Below, piece after piece: positions 12,487-20,530 of a stretch of 64,000 nt of DNA. Every line of letters begins with the position of its first letter. Within the stretch, counting starts at the first letter, position 1. The notes beneath the pieces are model-generated. The model was not told the DNA's origin and searched no databases. It saw nothing but the letters and a program-made list of their open reading frames with translations. The DNA comes from Agarophyton chilense (taxonomy: Eukaryota > Rhodophyta > Florideophyceae > Gracilariales > Gracilariaceae), in contig JARGXX010000016.1 in assembly GCA_030374765.1 (NCBI GenBank), positions 1,612,001-1,676,000 of the forward strand, in the 5' to 3' direction. Made by a program: the position numbers and the translations under genes.

Positions 12487-13280
12487 ATGATACGATTGGG
12501 GGGTGACATCTTGATGATGTAGACTATTATGGAGGTGAAACTGTCGTAGGGGCTGTTTTTCGGGTTTAACATTAAGGGATTTTTGGGTTATTTGCACCTG
12601 GCATAACTGTGATAGTCTAAATCTGCAAGCTGTTAACCCCAAAATTGTACAATCTTCCTTTGTATAATTAATGCCAAAGCGCTGTAGAAGCGTTATACAG
12701 GCTAAAAAAGTTAAAACAAACTACTGAACTCGCGTTAGAGTAAGTATGATGCAATAAGGATTATGTGTTTGAAACAGTATTTTTACTTGAAATGTTTGTC
12801 ACTCTGATTTCCTTAGCTTTACCGTAGCCTAAAAGTCAATTTTCGGAAATTCTGGGCGAGGGGACGTTGCCACACAACAGGTGAGCCTCGTAGTGAAGCT
12901 CTTCATTGATACGTAGGGCAAACACTCTTTGCACATTGCTGGCTTTTTGGCCACCAACGCCCAAGCAAACTATTCAAATTTAATTTGAATGTTCTTGAGC
13001 CTGAAAAGTGTGTCGAAGAAAAGACGTTCTTATTTGCGAGGACCAAATATAGTCACTGGTCGGGAGCGAGGGATCCGGTTTTCTCTCTCGACTTGAGCTG
13101 CAGTAAGTTAGGTTCTCGACGGTAAACAGGGCTGCCCAAAAAGGCGTCCCCCACCTCCACCGGCCGGTTCATTCCTGGGCCAGCGACCACACTCCAATCC
13201 CTAACGGCTAGCTAGAGGCGAAGCAGCTCACCTCGCGCCCCCTTCAGGTTGAGATCCTGGCCCACGGACGACCACGGCCT
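12487..13280. other. Intergenic; upstream region of the F-box gene
   Basis: The first part is AT-rich transposon-like DNA. From about 13050 base composition shifts sharply to GC-rich, marking the start of gene island 1, and the last 150-200 bp probably hold the promoter and 5' UTR of the next gene. I see no clear TATA box or RNA gene. Confidence 0.45.
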
Positions 13281-15119
13281 TTGCTATCCCGGTCTTCGCC
13301 TGCCCCTCCCCGCTGTGTTCCCCAACACATGTCGCTTTCGTCCAATCCATCCGTGGCGGGACACATAGATGTCCCCCCCAACCGCACCTCGCACGCCAAA
13401 GACAAGTCGCACGACGAGGATCATGCCCCGTCGCCGTCGTCCACCATCGTCGTGCAGTCCGTGTCCGAAGCTGCAGTGCGGTGCTCTGCAAACACCATCT
13501 TTTCGTCGCTCCCGAACGATGTCATGGCTCGAATAATTCATTTTGCGCTCGCACACTCGCAACGGGGAGTGCCGTACTACCCCCCGATCAAGCCGCCTTG
13601 TCTGGTGCCGCTGTCCCTTGCGAGTCGGCATTTTCGCCGCATGCTAGCGGCGCAATGCGAATCAGACCTTGGCTACATTGATGACGTGTACGCCGCGGGC
13701 AGGGACGACGAGGAACGCTTGGCCGCCAAGAAGGATTTGGTGCAGTTTTACCGAGTGCAGGATGGGCACCTCAAGAAGTTTAACCTTCACAAAAAGTCGA
13801 GCCTCAGCCAGTTGTTTCGACTGTACGCGACGGAAATCGTGCTTTCCTCCAAACCGTGCCTCACGGAGATCGATGTGTCGGACATTCCGAAGAGCGACAC
13901 GTACTTTGCGCGCACGCTACAAGCGGTGGTAGACGTGATTCGACACTCGGCTTCATCGCTGGAGACGCTCAAGATGGGCTTTCACAACATCCAGTTTGTG
14001 CACATGATTGAGGCACTGTCGCTTCCGCATCTCAAGGACCTCAACGTGCAGCTGCCTCACAGTGTTTCGACGTCGACGCTGGTTGAATTCCTCCGCAAGC
14101 ACGGCGCTCGGCTTGAGACGCTGAGCTTTTCGTCGGCCGGCAACGAAGTACCGGAGGAGGCGGTGGGGCAGATTGTGTCGTACGCGCCGCGCATCAAACA
14201 CCTTTGCTTCAACGGCGGCATGGATCCGGCTTTGTCGTTTTCTTTCATAGCGCTCATACGCGCGTACTCGCAGCTGCAGAGCGTGTCTGTGCACAATTAC
14301 GGGCTGTACGAGGAGCTTCGCAGCGCGCTGGAATCGCACCCCGGCAAGCCCAAGGTGTATGTGCGACGGTCGCTGCTCAGCGAGCTGCCGCGGATATTGG
14401 CGGAGGTGCCGTCGTTCCGCAGGACGCTTGTGAGGGCGGAGACGATTGTGTGCGAAACGGCGGGCGACTTGATGGCACTGGCACAGCTGCAAAACGTCGA
14501 GGAGCTGGACATTCGCGTGGCGGCGCACATGGTGCGCGACGGGCTTGGAACGGCGCTGTCGCGGCTGAAGAGGCTCACGTCGGTGACGATCGCATGTGAG
14601 ACGGTGGGGGGGGCTGAGGCGACTCGCGCGCTGGTGGACGAACAACTGGTGCACGCGCTGTGTAAGGGCACGGCGCTACGACAGGTGGTGATTGCGTCGC
14701 CACCGCTGTGCATGCGCTCGTTGCAGAAAATGATGAGTGAGTGCGGAGAGCGGCTGGAGTACTTGGTGGCGGGGATCCGGCCGGCGGGGCGATCGCACAT
14801 GCTGTGCATCATTGAGATGGTGAAATGGGCCATGCGCCATAACGACAACCTGAGGGTGCTGTGTTTTGGGCTGGGGTTGTGCCATGACGGCACGGCTAGC
14901 GAGTGGTATGGCGAACTGTTGCGCACTCTGGAGGAGGCGGAGCGGCGGCTGAAGCGGCTCAGCACGCACTACTTGCGGCTGAACGGCAAGGCGCTGCTCA
15001 CGTTTCAGAAGGCGATGGAGGAGGAATGGGGGGATGACGTGTTCGACATCGAGGAGGAAGGCGCTGGGGAGTACGACAGTGAGGAGCTTTCGGAGGCGGA
15101 CGACGCGGGCGTAAATTGA
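13281..15119 (+). CDS. F-box/LRR-like protein
   Basis: An uninterrupted 612-codon frame in GC-rich DNA. Residues about 71-123 look like an F-box: 'IFSSLPNDVMARIIHFAL' followed after a short insert by 'LVPLSLASRHFRRML', the usual pattern of a Leu-Pro motif, a hydrophobic helix and a closing 'S-x-x-F/W-R' helix. The following 400 residues contain spaced leucine motifs such as 'LETLKMGF', 'LKDLNVQL' and 'LETLSFSS', suggesting irregular leucine-rich repeats that would bind a substrate. The C-terminus is strongly acidic ('FDIEEEGAGEYDSEELSEAD'). F-box proteins are substrate receptors of SCF (Skp1-Cullin-F-box) ubiquitin ligases. The first 60 residues are Ser/Pro-rich and poorly conserved-looking; Met17 is an alternative start. 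No intron is needed. The exact substrate cannot be told. Confidence 0.8.
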   Translation: MLSRSSPAPPRCVPQHMSLSSNPSVAGHIDVPPNRTSHAKDKSHDEDHAPSPSSTIVVQSVSEAAVRCSANTIFSSLPNDVMARIIHFALAHSQRGVPYYPPIKPPCLVPLSLASRHFRRMLAAQCESDLGYIDDVYAAGRDDEERLAAKKDLVQFYRVQDGHLKKFNLHKKSSLSQLFRLYATEIVLSSKPCLTEIDVSDIPKSDTYFARTLQAVVDVIRHSASSLETLKMGFHNIQFVHMIEALSLPHLKDLNVQLPHSVSTSTLVEFLRKHGARLETLSFSSAGNEVPEEAVGQIVSYAPRIKHLCFNGGMDPALSFSFIALIRAYSQLQSVSVHNYGLYEELRSALESHPGKPKVYVRRSLLSELPRILAEVPSFRRTLVRAETIVCETAGDLMALAQLQNVEELDIRVAAHMVRDGLGTALSRLKRLTSVTIACETVGGAEATRALVDEQLVHALCKGTALRQVVIASPPLCMRSLQKMMSECGERLEYLVAGIRPAGRSHMLCIIEMVKWAMRHNDNLRVLCFGLGLCHDGTASEWYGELLRTLEEAERRLKRLSTHYLRLNGKALLTFQKAMEEEWGDDVFDIEEEGAGEYDSEELSEADDAGVN

Positions 15120-15258
15120 GTGGCAAGTGTGGTGGTGTAGTAAGGCAGCGTGAGGAGGTTGCGTGAGGAGGTTGTGTGTGTGTGTTTGTTTTAATGGTAG
15201 ACAGTGTAGGTAGAAAGCGCAGGCTGAAGACGACGAGCGTGGCGGCGTAGCTGTTGCA

Positions 15259-15577
15259 TCATTCGTTGGTGGCGGGTGTGTTGTTTTGGGCTTGCAGCTC
15301 GGCGCGCAGCGTGCGCGAAAAGTGATCGTCGCCCTCGACCTCGTCGTCCCAGTTGTCCTGCCACTCGACGGTGTGGTCGGGGTTCATTTGGGCGTTGTTG
15401 TAGTCTGCGCGCGGATGGGGGTGGGGGTCAGATGAACTGGGGAAGCGCCGGGGGAAGGGAAAGGGTGGGCGGGCGCGTACCTCGATCTTCAAACTCCTCA
15501 AAAGTGTCGTCCTCCTCGAGCACGTCGATGTTTTGCGGGGAGGCGGTGGGCTCGGACTTGACGGCGGTGGCGGTGGC

Positions 15578-15611
<34 letters not shown>

Positions 15612-15637
15612 TTGGGGCTGTTGGTGTCGTCGGCCAT
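15259..15637 (-). CDS. SEM1: SEM1/DSS1 proteasome lid subunit (two exons)
   Basis: Exon 1 is 15637-15481 and exon 2 is 15404-15259, joined across a 76-nt GT-AG intron (15480-15405). The spliced frame is 100 codons plus stop. The product has the acidic hallmark blocks of DSS1/Sem1: 'LEEDDTFEEF' near residue 40 and 'WQDNWDDEVEGDDHF' in the second half, followed by a basic-acidic helix 'SRTLRAELQ'. Sem1/DSS1 is a small disordered subunit of the 26S proteasome lid and also associates with TREX-2 and BRCA2-type complexes. The family is usually 70-90 residues; the extra length here comes from an N-terminal Ala/Thr tract encoded by a GCC/GCG-type repeat. It is convergent with the F-box gene (139-bp spacer) and divergent from the actin-related gene. 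Confidence 0.9.
15405..15480 (-). other. Spliceosomal intron in SEM1
   Basis: Minus strand: the intron starts GTACGCGCCC and ends CCGCGCGCAG after a pyrimidine-rich stretch. Splicing joins the '..EFEDR' end of exon 1 to 'DYNNAQ' in frame across the acidic motifs. It is the only intron I can support in either gene island. Confidence 0.85.
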
Positions 15638-15887
15638 GGTGGGGGTGGGTGGGTGCGGGGCGGGGCGGCGCGGTGGGCGGACGCGGAGGGAGAGAGAGCG
15701 CTGGATAGCGAGTTGGTGTTAGGTAGCGTACGGGGAGCACGTGGGCAACGTGGGGGAGGTGGGGCGTGCGCAGTGGCGGGAGTTTTGAGTTGAGTACACG
15801 CAGGCGGGGGTTTGTAAACGGAAGTGGAAGTGAAGTGGACGACGACGACGACGACGCGGGGGCGCGACGAGCAAGGGCGCACTCGCA
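15638..15887. promoter_or_regulatory. Divergent promoter region, SEM1 / actin-related gene
   Basis: This 250-bp spacer separates the two start codons facing away from each other, so it must hold both promoters. It contains GA-rich and GAC-repeat stretches (about 15680-15700 and 15838-15855). No TATA box is evident. Confidence 0.5.
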
Positions 15888-17216
15888 ATGAGCTGCTCCG
15901 TGCACGACCTCAACCAGCCCGTGGTGCTGGACCTCGGCAGCGGGCTGACCAAGGGCGGCTACGCCGGCTCGGCCGAGCCCAGCGCCATCATCGGCACGGT
16001 GGCCGGACGCGCCAAGCTGCGGCGCGTGCTGCCGTCGACGACGGGCGACGCGGGCGCACCGTTCGGCGCCCTCAGCACAGGCGCGGCGGGGCATGCGCGC
16101 AGCGGGGCGCGCGCGCGCGGCGACGGCGGCGGAGGCGGAGGCGGAGGCGGAGGCGGAGGCGGCGGCGGAGGCGGTGGCGGCGGCGGTGGCGGCGGCTCGC
16201 AACGCGACGCATCGCTGTTCGTGGGCGAGAAGGTGGGCGCGCTGAGCGGGGTGCTGCGCGTGGAGCACGCCATGCATCGCGGCACGGTGCGCAACTGGGG
16301 CGCGGCCGAGGAGATTTGGCGGCACATGTGCGGCGAGTTACTGTCGGTGGCGCACGGCGAACATCCGTTCCTGGTGACGGAGAACGCGCTGAACGCGCGT
16401 AGCAACCGCGAGCGACTGGGCGAGTTCTTCTTCGAAAGTCTCAACGCGCCGTCGGTGTGCGTGGCGTTGCCCGGCGTGCTGGCGCTTTTCGCGTCGGGGC
16501 GGTGCAGCGGACTGGTGGTGGACGTGGGCGACACGGTGTGCACGGTGACGGGGGTGGCCGAGGGCCATGTGCTGGCGCACGGGGTGCAGCGACTGGAACT
16601 TGGCGGACGCGACGTGAACGAGCGACTGGGCGCGCTGCTGCGCAAGAGCGGGGCGTCACTGGTGGCCAGCTGGTCGGAGCGCGAGGCGGTACGTCGCATG
16701 AAGGAGCGCTTTTGCTACGTTGCGCGCGACGCGCGGCACGAAGAAGGCGAGTGGGCGCGTCTGGCTCGCGGCACGGTGAACGCGACGTTGCCGGACGGCA
16801 ACGTGGTGCGCGTGGGCGCGGAGCGCTTCCGCGCGGCGGAGGTGCTGTTCCGACCCGAGGCGATGGGAGTGGAGACGGGCGGGGTGGCCGATGCAACGGC
16901 GCGTTGCGTGGGCGCGGCCGACCTATCGCTGCGCGCGCCTCTGCTACAATCGGTGTTGCTGTGCGGCGGTGGTACGTTGACGCGCGGCTTTGCGGCGCGT
17001 CTGACGGCCGAGCTGCGCGGCGATGGTGGTGGTGGGTGCGTAGCAGCGGGGCGCGCAACGGGCGTGCGTGTGTTTGCGCCGCGCGACCGACTGACGTCGG
17101 CGTTTGCGGGCGGCTCGGTGCTGGCCAGTCTGTCGACGACGTTCGGCGCGCTGGCGACGACGCGAAGCGAATACTTTGAGCGCGGCGGCGACGCGCTACA
17201 TCGGCACGCGCTTTGA
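15888..17216 (+). CDS. Actin-related protein (ARP1-like by eye) with Gly-rich insert
   Basis: A 442-residue actin-fold protein. The phosphate-1 loop is 'VVLDLGSGLTKGGYAG' (residues 12-27); later come 'LVTENALNARSNRERLGEFF', a phosphate-2 region with 'VVDVGDTV', the adenosine-binding 'GGGTLTRGFAARL', and the C-terminal 'GGSVLASL' with a 'LHRH' end. The wording around 'NQPVVLD' and 'GGSVLASL' resembles ARP1 (centractin, the dynactin filament subunit) more than conventional actin or ARP2/3, but this is by memory. Residues about 80-103 are almost pure glycine and replace the DNase-I loop region of subdomain 2; length is therefore above the usual 375-380. In phosphate-2, actin's G-D-G is G-D-T. 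Its 3' end overlaps the HAD gene on the other strand by 21 bp. Alternatives are another ARP class or a divergent actin. Confidence 0.78.
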   Translation: MSCSVHDLNQPVVLDLGSGLTKGGYAGSAEPSAIIGTVAGRAKLRRVLPSTTGDAGAPFGALSTGAAGHARSGARARGDGGGGGGGGGGGGGGGGGGGGGGGGSQRDASLFVGEKVGALSGVLRVEHAMHRGTVRNWGAAEEIWRHMCGELLSVAHGEHPFLVTENALNARSNRERLGEFFFESLNAPSVCVALPGVLALFASGRCSGLVVDVGDTVCTVTGVAEGHVLAHGVQRLELGGRDVNERLGALLRKSGASLVASWSEREAVRRMKERFCYVARDARHEEGEWARLARGTVNATLPDGNVVRVGAERFRAAEVLFRPEAMGVETGGVADATARCVGAADLSLRAPLLQSVLLCGGGTLTRGFAARLTAELRGDGGGGCVAAGRATGVRVFAPRDRLTSAFAGGSVLASLSTTFGALATTRSEYFERGGDALHRHAL

Positions 17217-17954
17217 TTGATTTACGCTGTCAACCGTCGTTGAACGCAACAACAAGTGCGCAAGCTGAGCGGGCGTGTGCACGACGTGACGCGCGCCGGC
17301 GGCGCGAAGCGTGGCCTCGTCGCGAAAGCCCCAGGTGACGGCGACGGGCGTGAGCCCGGCCGCCACGGCCGTGCGCATGTCGACGTCGGTATCGCCCACC
17401 ATGGCGACGGCGGCGCGCGGCAGTGCGCCAAACACTTGATGCGCGTCAAGCACGCGACACGCAGCCTCGGCGGCCGGTTTGAGCGGCGCGTCGTCTCGCG
17501 CGCCCGCCACGGTCACAAAGCGCGCGCGCGACAGCGCGTGTGCGACGGTGGCGCGTACCACGCGCTCGTCGCCGTTGGACAACACGGCAAGCGGCAGCTG
17601 CGCGGCGCTCAGCTGCTGCAGCATGAGCGACACGCCGTCGAAGGCGACGGCGCGCACGCGAGTGGCCGCGTGCTTGCTACGCTCCGTCTCGAAGCGCAGC
17701 TTTGCGAGGCGCGCGCGCTGCAACTGCGCCGCCGTGGGCGACACGCCGCCCTGCGCCGCGCTCAGCAACGAGTGAAGAAGACGAGTAGCGCCGTGGCCTG
17801 CGGCGGCGCGCACGGCGCTCTCGCACGCCGCGTCGAGGCCGTCGGCTTGCAGCGCCGCGTTGACGGCGTCCGTGATGTCTGGCAACGAGTTCACCAACGT
17901 GCCGTCCAGGTCGAACAGCACGCCGCCGATGGGGCGCAACGTTGACGTCATCAA
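17196..17954 (-). CDS. HAD-superfamily phosphatase, phosphoglycolate phosphatase-like
   Basis: A 252-residue single-domain protein with all four HAD motifs: I, 'FDLDGTLVNS' (nucleophile Asp15, acid/base Asp17); II, 'LSNGD' (Ser126); III, Lys159 in 'PLKP'; IV, 'MVGDTDVDM' (Asp188, Asp192). A helical cap domain lies between motifs I and II, as in C1-type phosphatases of the Gph/PGP or beta-phosphoglucomutase group. Likely chemistry is Mg2+-dependent hydrolysis of a small phosphomonoester such as 2-phosphoglycolate; substrate cannot be fixed from sequence. No targeting peptide is obvious. It starts with Met-Met, so the true start is 17954 or 17951. It is convergent with, and overlaps, the actin-related gene, and is divergent from the first EF-hand gene. 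Confidence 0.87.
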   Translation of the reverse strand: MMTSTLRPIGGVLFDLDGTLVNSLPDITDAVNAALQADGLDAACESAVRAAAGHGATRLLHSLLSAAQGGVSPTAAQLQRARLAKLRFETERSKHAATRVRAVAFDGVSLMLQQLSAAQLPLAVLSNGDERVVRATVAHALSRARFVTVAGARDDAPLKPAAEAACRVLDAHQVFGALPRAAVAMVGDTDVDMRTAVAAGLTPVAVTWGFRDEATLRAAGARHVVHTPAQLAHLLLRSTTVDSVNQSKRVPM

Positions 17955-18283
17955 GTGTGCGCTGAATTCGTGCGAGCGCGCGCTGTTGTTGTCGTTGTTG
18001 CCGACGGCGGCGACGTTGCAGCTGTCGCGTTGGAGGCCGCGCTCATTGGGCGACGCTCGTTGGAGACGGCCGTTTTTTTTTTACGCCACGTTCCGCCGAC
18101 GCCGACGAGGCGCCTCCTGCCGCGCCCGTCAACAGCCCAACAAAAGCTGTGTTGTGTGTCGCCCCTCACGTCGCCCCGTCCCTTACGCCCTGTTCCCCCC
18201 TCCCCCTCCACCAACAAACACACACTTTCCTTTTCCTCCTCCCCCCCCCCCCCGTCTCCCCGTCTCTTCCTACCTACCCCTTC
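17955..18283. promoter_or_regulatory. Divergent spacer, HAD gene / EF-hand gene 1
   Basis: This 329-bp spacer lies between two start codons facing apart. The half next to the EF-hand gene is strongly pyrimidine-rich and contains a run of 13 C (18241-18253) just before the start codon, likely in the 5' UTR. A T9 run lies near 18075. Confidence 0.5.
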
Positions 18284-19174
18284 ATGTCGCACTACCCCCC
18301 CAACGCGTATGCGCCGCCGCCCTACGGCGCGCCCGTCCCCTCTCTCTACGGCGCGCACCCGTCGCAACAACAACCGCAACAGCAACAGTCGCTGTCGCCC
18401 TATGGTCCCCCCCCGCCGTCCTTCGCTTACCAGCCCTCGCCGTACGCCGCACCGCCGCAACCTCCACCGCCACCACCACCACCACCACCACCACCACCAC
18501 CACCACCACCGCAGCAGCAGCCGCAGCCCGCGCAGTACGGCTACCATGCACACGCGCAGTACGTCGCGGCCGCACCATCGTACGTGTCGTCCACCCCCCC
18601 CCCGCCGCCGCTCCACCACCACGCGCTCCATCACCACGCGCTCCATCAATCGCAACAGCCCGAGCCCCAGCACTCCATGAGCTACCGCTACGTGGGCACA
18701 CAACAACAACAACAACAACAAGCAGAACAGCCATCTTCGCCTTCGTCACCGTCCCCGCCTCCCGCGCTGCCGCCGCCGCCGTACGCGTCGCGCCTGCTGC
18801 GCGCGTCGTCCACAGCGTCGTACTACGGCGGCGGCGCGTACGGGGCGCCGGCGGCGGGTGGCGTCAACTACGCGTACGGCGCGCCACCGACGACGCCCTC
18901 GGCGGCGGCGTTCGCAGTGGGCTCCACACAATGGGCTCACCAGACGCGCTACGAGGCGCAACAGGCGTTTCTCAAGGCGGACCGCGACGCCAGCGGCTTT
19001 CTGGACGTGCAGGAGTTTTGGGCCGTGTTGCAGAGTCTCATGGGGTCGCTCGTCAGCTACCAGGAGGCGCTGCAGTACTTTGGCGAGTGCGACGCCGACC
19101 AGAACGGCCGCATCGGCTACAACGAGTTCGAGCGTCTGTACGTGGGGCACATTGCGCGGAGAAGGCACTACTAA
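18284..19174 (+). CDS. Pro/Gln-rich EF-hand protein 1
   Basis: A 296-residue protein starting at the Met of 'MSHYPPNAYAPPPYG', chosen because the upstream open frame is only low-complexity pyrimidine DNA. Residues 1-220 are Pro/Tyr/Gln-rich with a long polyproline run near residue 75 and polyglutamine near residue 145. The C-terminal 70 residues hold two canonical EF-hand loops, 'DRDASGFLDVQE' (about 233-244) and 'DADQNGRIGYNE' (about 270-281), each with Asp at positions 1 and 3 and Glu at 12. The layout recalls penta-EF-hand proteins such as ALG-2 or peflin, which have a Pro/Gly/Tyr-rich N-terminus, but only one EF pair is present. It probably binds Ca2+ and uses the N-terminus for protein contacts. 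A paralogue converges on it from 20503. Confidence 0.85.
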   Translation: MSHYPPNAYAPPPYGAPVPSLYGAHPSQQQPQQQQSLSPYGPPPPSFAYQPSPYAAPPQPPPPPPPPPPPPPPPPPQQQPQPAQYGYHAHAQYVAAAPSYVSSTPPPPPLHHHALHHHALHQSQQPEPQHSMSYRYVGTQQQQQQQAEQPSSPSSPSPPPALPPPPYASRLLRASSTASYYGGGAYGAPAAGGVNYAYGAPPTTPSAAAFAVGSTQWAHQTRYEAQQAFLKADRDASGFLDVQEFWAVLQSLMGSLVSYQEALQYFGECDADQNGRIGYNEFERLYVGHIARRRHY

Positions 19175-19411
19175 GCACCGTTTTTAGTTTACACCAACCA
19201 CCACACACACACAACTTTTTTTATTTTTTTCCTTTCTTGTTACATAAAACACACACCACCACAATCACAATGACAACAACAATAACAACAGTCGCCATCA
19301 GCGCGCTGTTGACGCCTGTGGACACTTTTGCTTGCGCCCTTGTTCACCCTCTCCCCCCCCCCCCCCCCCCCCCCCCCTCCCCCCTCCTCTACTCTATTCG
19401 TTCTCTGCTAG
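19175..19411. other. Spacer between convergent EF-hand genes, with C25 run
   Basis: Both 3' UTRs must lie in this 237 bp. It contains CA-rich DNA (19199-19275) and a homopolymer of 25 C at 19353-19377. The run length should be treated as uncertain. Confidence 0.6.
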
Positions 19412-20503
19412 CTAGCATCGTCGCGGTCGCGAGCCCGCCCCCGTCCCCGACGCCCGCCGCTCGCTCTGTCGCGCCAGACGCATCTGAAACTCCATGTTCG
19501 CGCGCGCATCTCTCGCCGCCGCCGCCGCCGCCGCCGCCGCCTCCTCCTCCATGCGCGCCTCCTCCATGCGCGCCTGCGCCTCATGCGGTCGCATCTTTTG
19601 CTCCACGTACATGGTCACAAACTCCTCCTCCGACACGCGTCCGTCCTCGTTACGGTCCGCCATGAAGAAGCACGACATTGCATCGTGGTACGTGATGGCC
19701 AGTCGCAACGCGCGAAACGCGTCCATGAACTCCTGAAAGTCTAGATACCCCCCGTTGTCCACGTCAAACTTCTTGAACATCATTTGCGCCTCCCGTTGCG
19801 CGTCCACGCGCAGTTCGTCTATACTTTTCACTGAGCGCGCCGCTGCGCGCTGTCCGTCCGCCATGCCGCCGCCGCCGCCGCCGCCGCCGCCGCTGTTGTT
19901 GTTGTTAGCGTTTGCTCCGCCCCCACCGCCGCCGACGCCGCCGCCGCCGCCGCCAACCGGTGGACCCGTGGGCGGCGGCGCCCAGTAGCGCGGGGCCATG
20001 GGCGCATCATACCGATCTATGGGGCGCATCATGTGCGAGTAGTGCGGAGTGTGTGGCGCATACGCGCCCTGCACGGCGGCGGCGCGCGGGTCGCGCGGGT
20101 CATACATATAGTAGCCCGGCGGACCAGGCGCGCCGGGTGCGGGCACCAGCTGCGGTTGCTGCTGCTGTTGTTGTTGTTGTTGTTGTTGTTGTGACGGTGG
20201 CGGCCGCGGCGGAGGCGGCCGCAACTGCTGTGGCGGTGGTGGTGGTGGAGGTTGCAGCGGCGCGCCGTATGTCTGGAAAGACGGCGGTAGTAACGAGAAG
20301 GGTGTGGGCTGTGCGGGCGAAGCGGCCGCGTTGTACGTAGCGTGTTGATACTGTGGCGCGGCGCGGGCGGCCGCGCGACGGCGCAATGGGGCAGCGGCAG
20401 CCGCGTCGGCGCCGTAGTACGACGGGTACGACGCCTGCGGCGGCGCGTGGTAACCATCCGGCAAAGAGGACGGCGGATGTGTGCGATTGTATCTGTTCGA
20501 CAT
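19412..20503 (-). CDS. Gln/Pro/Gly-rich EF-hand protein 2
   Basis: The open frame reaches 20530, but the internal Met at 20503 ('MSNRYNRTHPP') is preferred because it matches the start style of the convergent paralogue; this gives 363 residues. The N-terminal two thirds are Pro/Tyr/Ala-rich with polyglutamine, polyproline and glycine runs. A well-ordered segment follows with two EF-hand loops, 'DVDNGGYLDFQE' and 'DRNEDGRVSEEE', both with Asp1, Asp/Asn3 and Glu12. After the EF pair there is an Arg/Glu/Ala-rich stretch with polyalanine ('RMEEARMEEE' then A9-10), probably a charged helix, which the paralogue lacks. The role is probably Ca2+-dependent binding to a partner; no enzyme domain is present. 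It lies tail-to-tail with EF-hand gene 1, suggesting an inverted local duplication. Confidence 0.83.
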   Translation of the reverse strand: MSNRYNRTHPPSSLPDGYHAPPQASYPSYYGADAAAAAPLRRRAAARAAPQYQHATYNAAASPAQPTPFSLLPPSFQTYGAPLQPPPPPPPQQLRPPPPRPPPSQQQQQQQQQQQQPQLVPAPGAPGPPGYYMYDPRDPRAAAVQGAYAPHTPHYSHMMRPIDRYDAPMAPRYWAPPPTGPPVGGGGGGVGGGGGGANANNNNSGGGGGGGGGMADGQRAAARSVKSIDELRVDAQREAQMMFKKFDVDNGGYLDFQEFMDAFRALRLAITYHDAMSCFFMADRNEDGRVSEEEFVTMYVEQKMRPHEAQARMEEARMEEEAAAAAAAAARDARANMEFQMRLARQSERRASGTGAGSRPRRC

Positions 20504-20530
20504 GGTGGCCGCCGACCAAGGGAGCAACAC

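Noticed and set aside
13953..14965. Long minus-strand frames opposite the F-box gene
   Set aside because: They are low-complexity shadows of a GC-rich gene; the plus-strand frame has the F-box and LRR pattern.
15498..16325. 275-codon minus-strand frame across the SEM1 upstream region and actin-related gene
   Set aside because: Entirely Ala/His/Arg low complexity, and it conflicts with two well-supported genes.
16441..17179. Long alternative frames in and opposite the actin-related gene
   Set aside because: Arg/Ala/Gly-rich products without motifs; the 15888-17216 frame has all actin-fold motifs.
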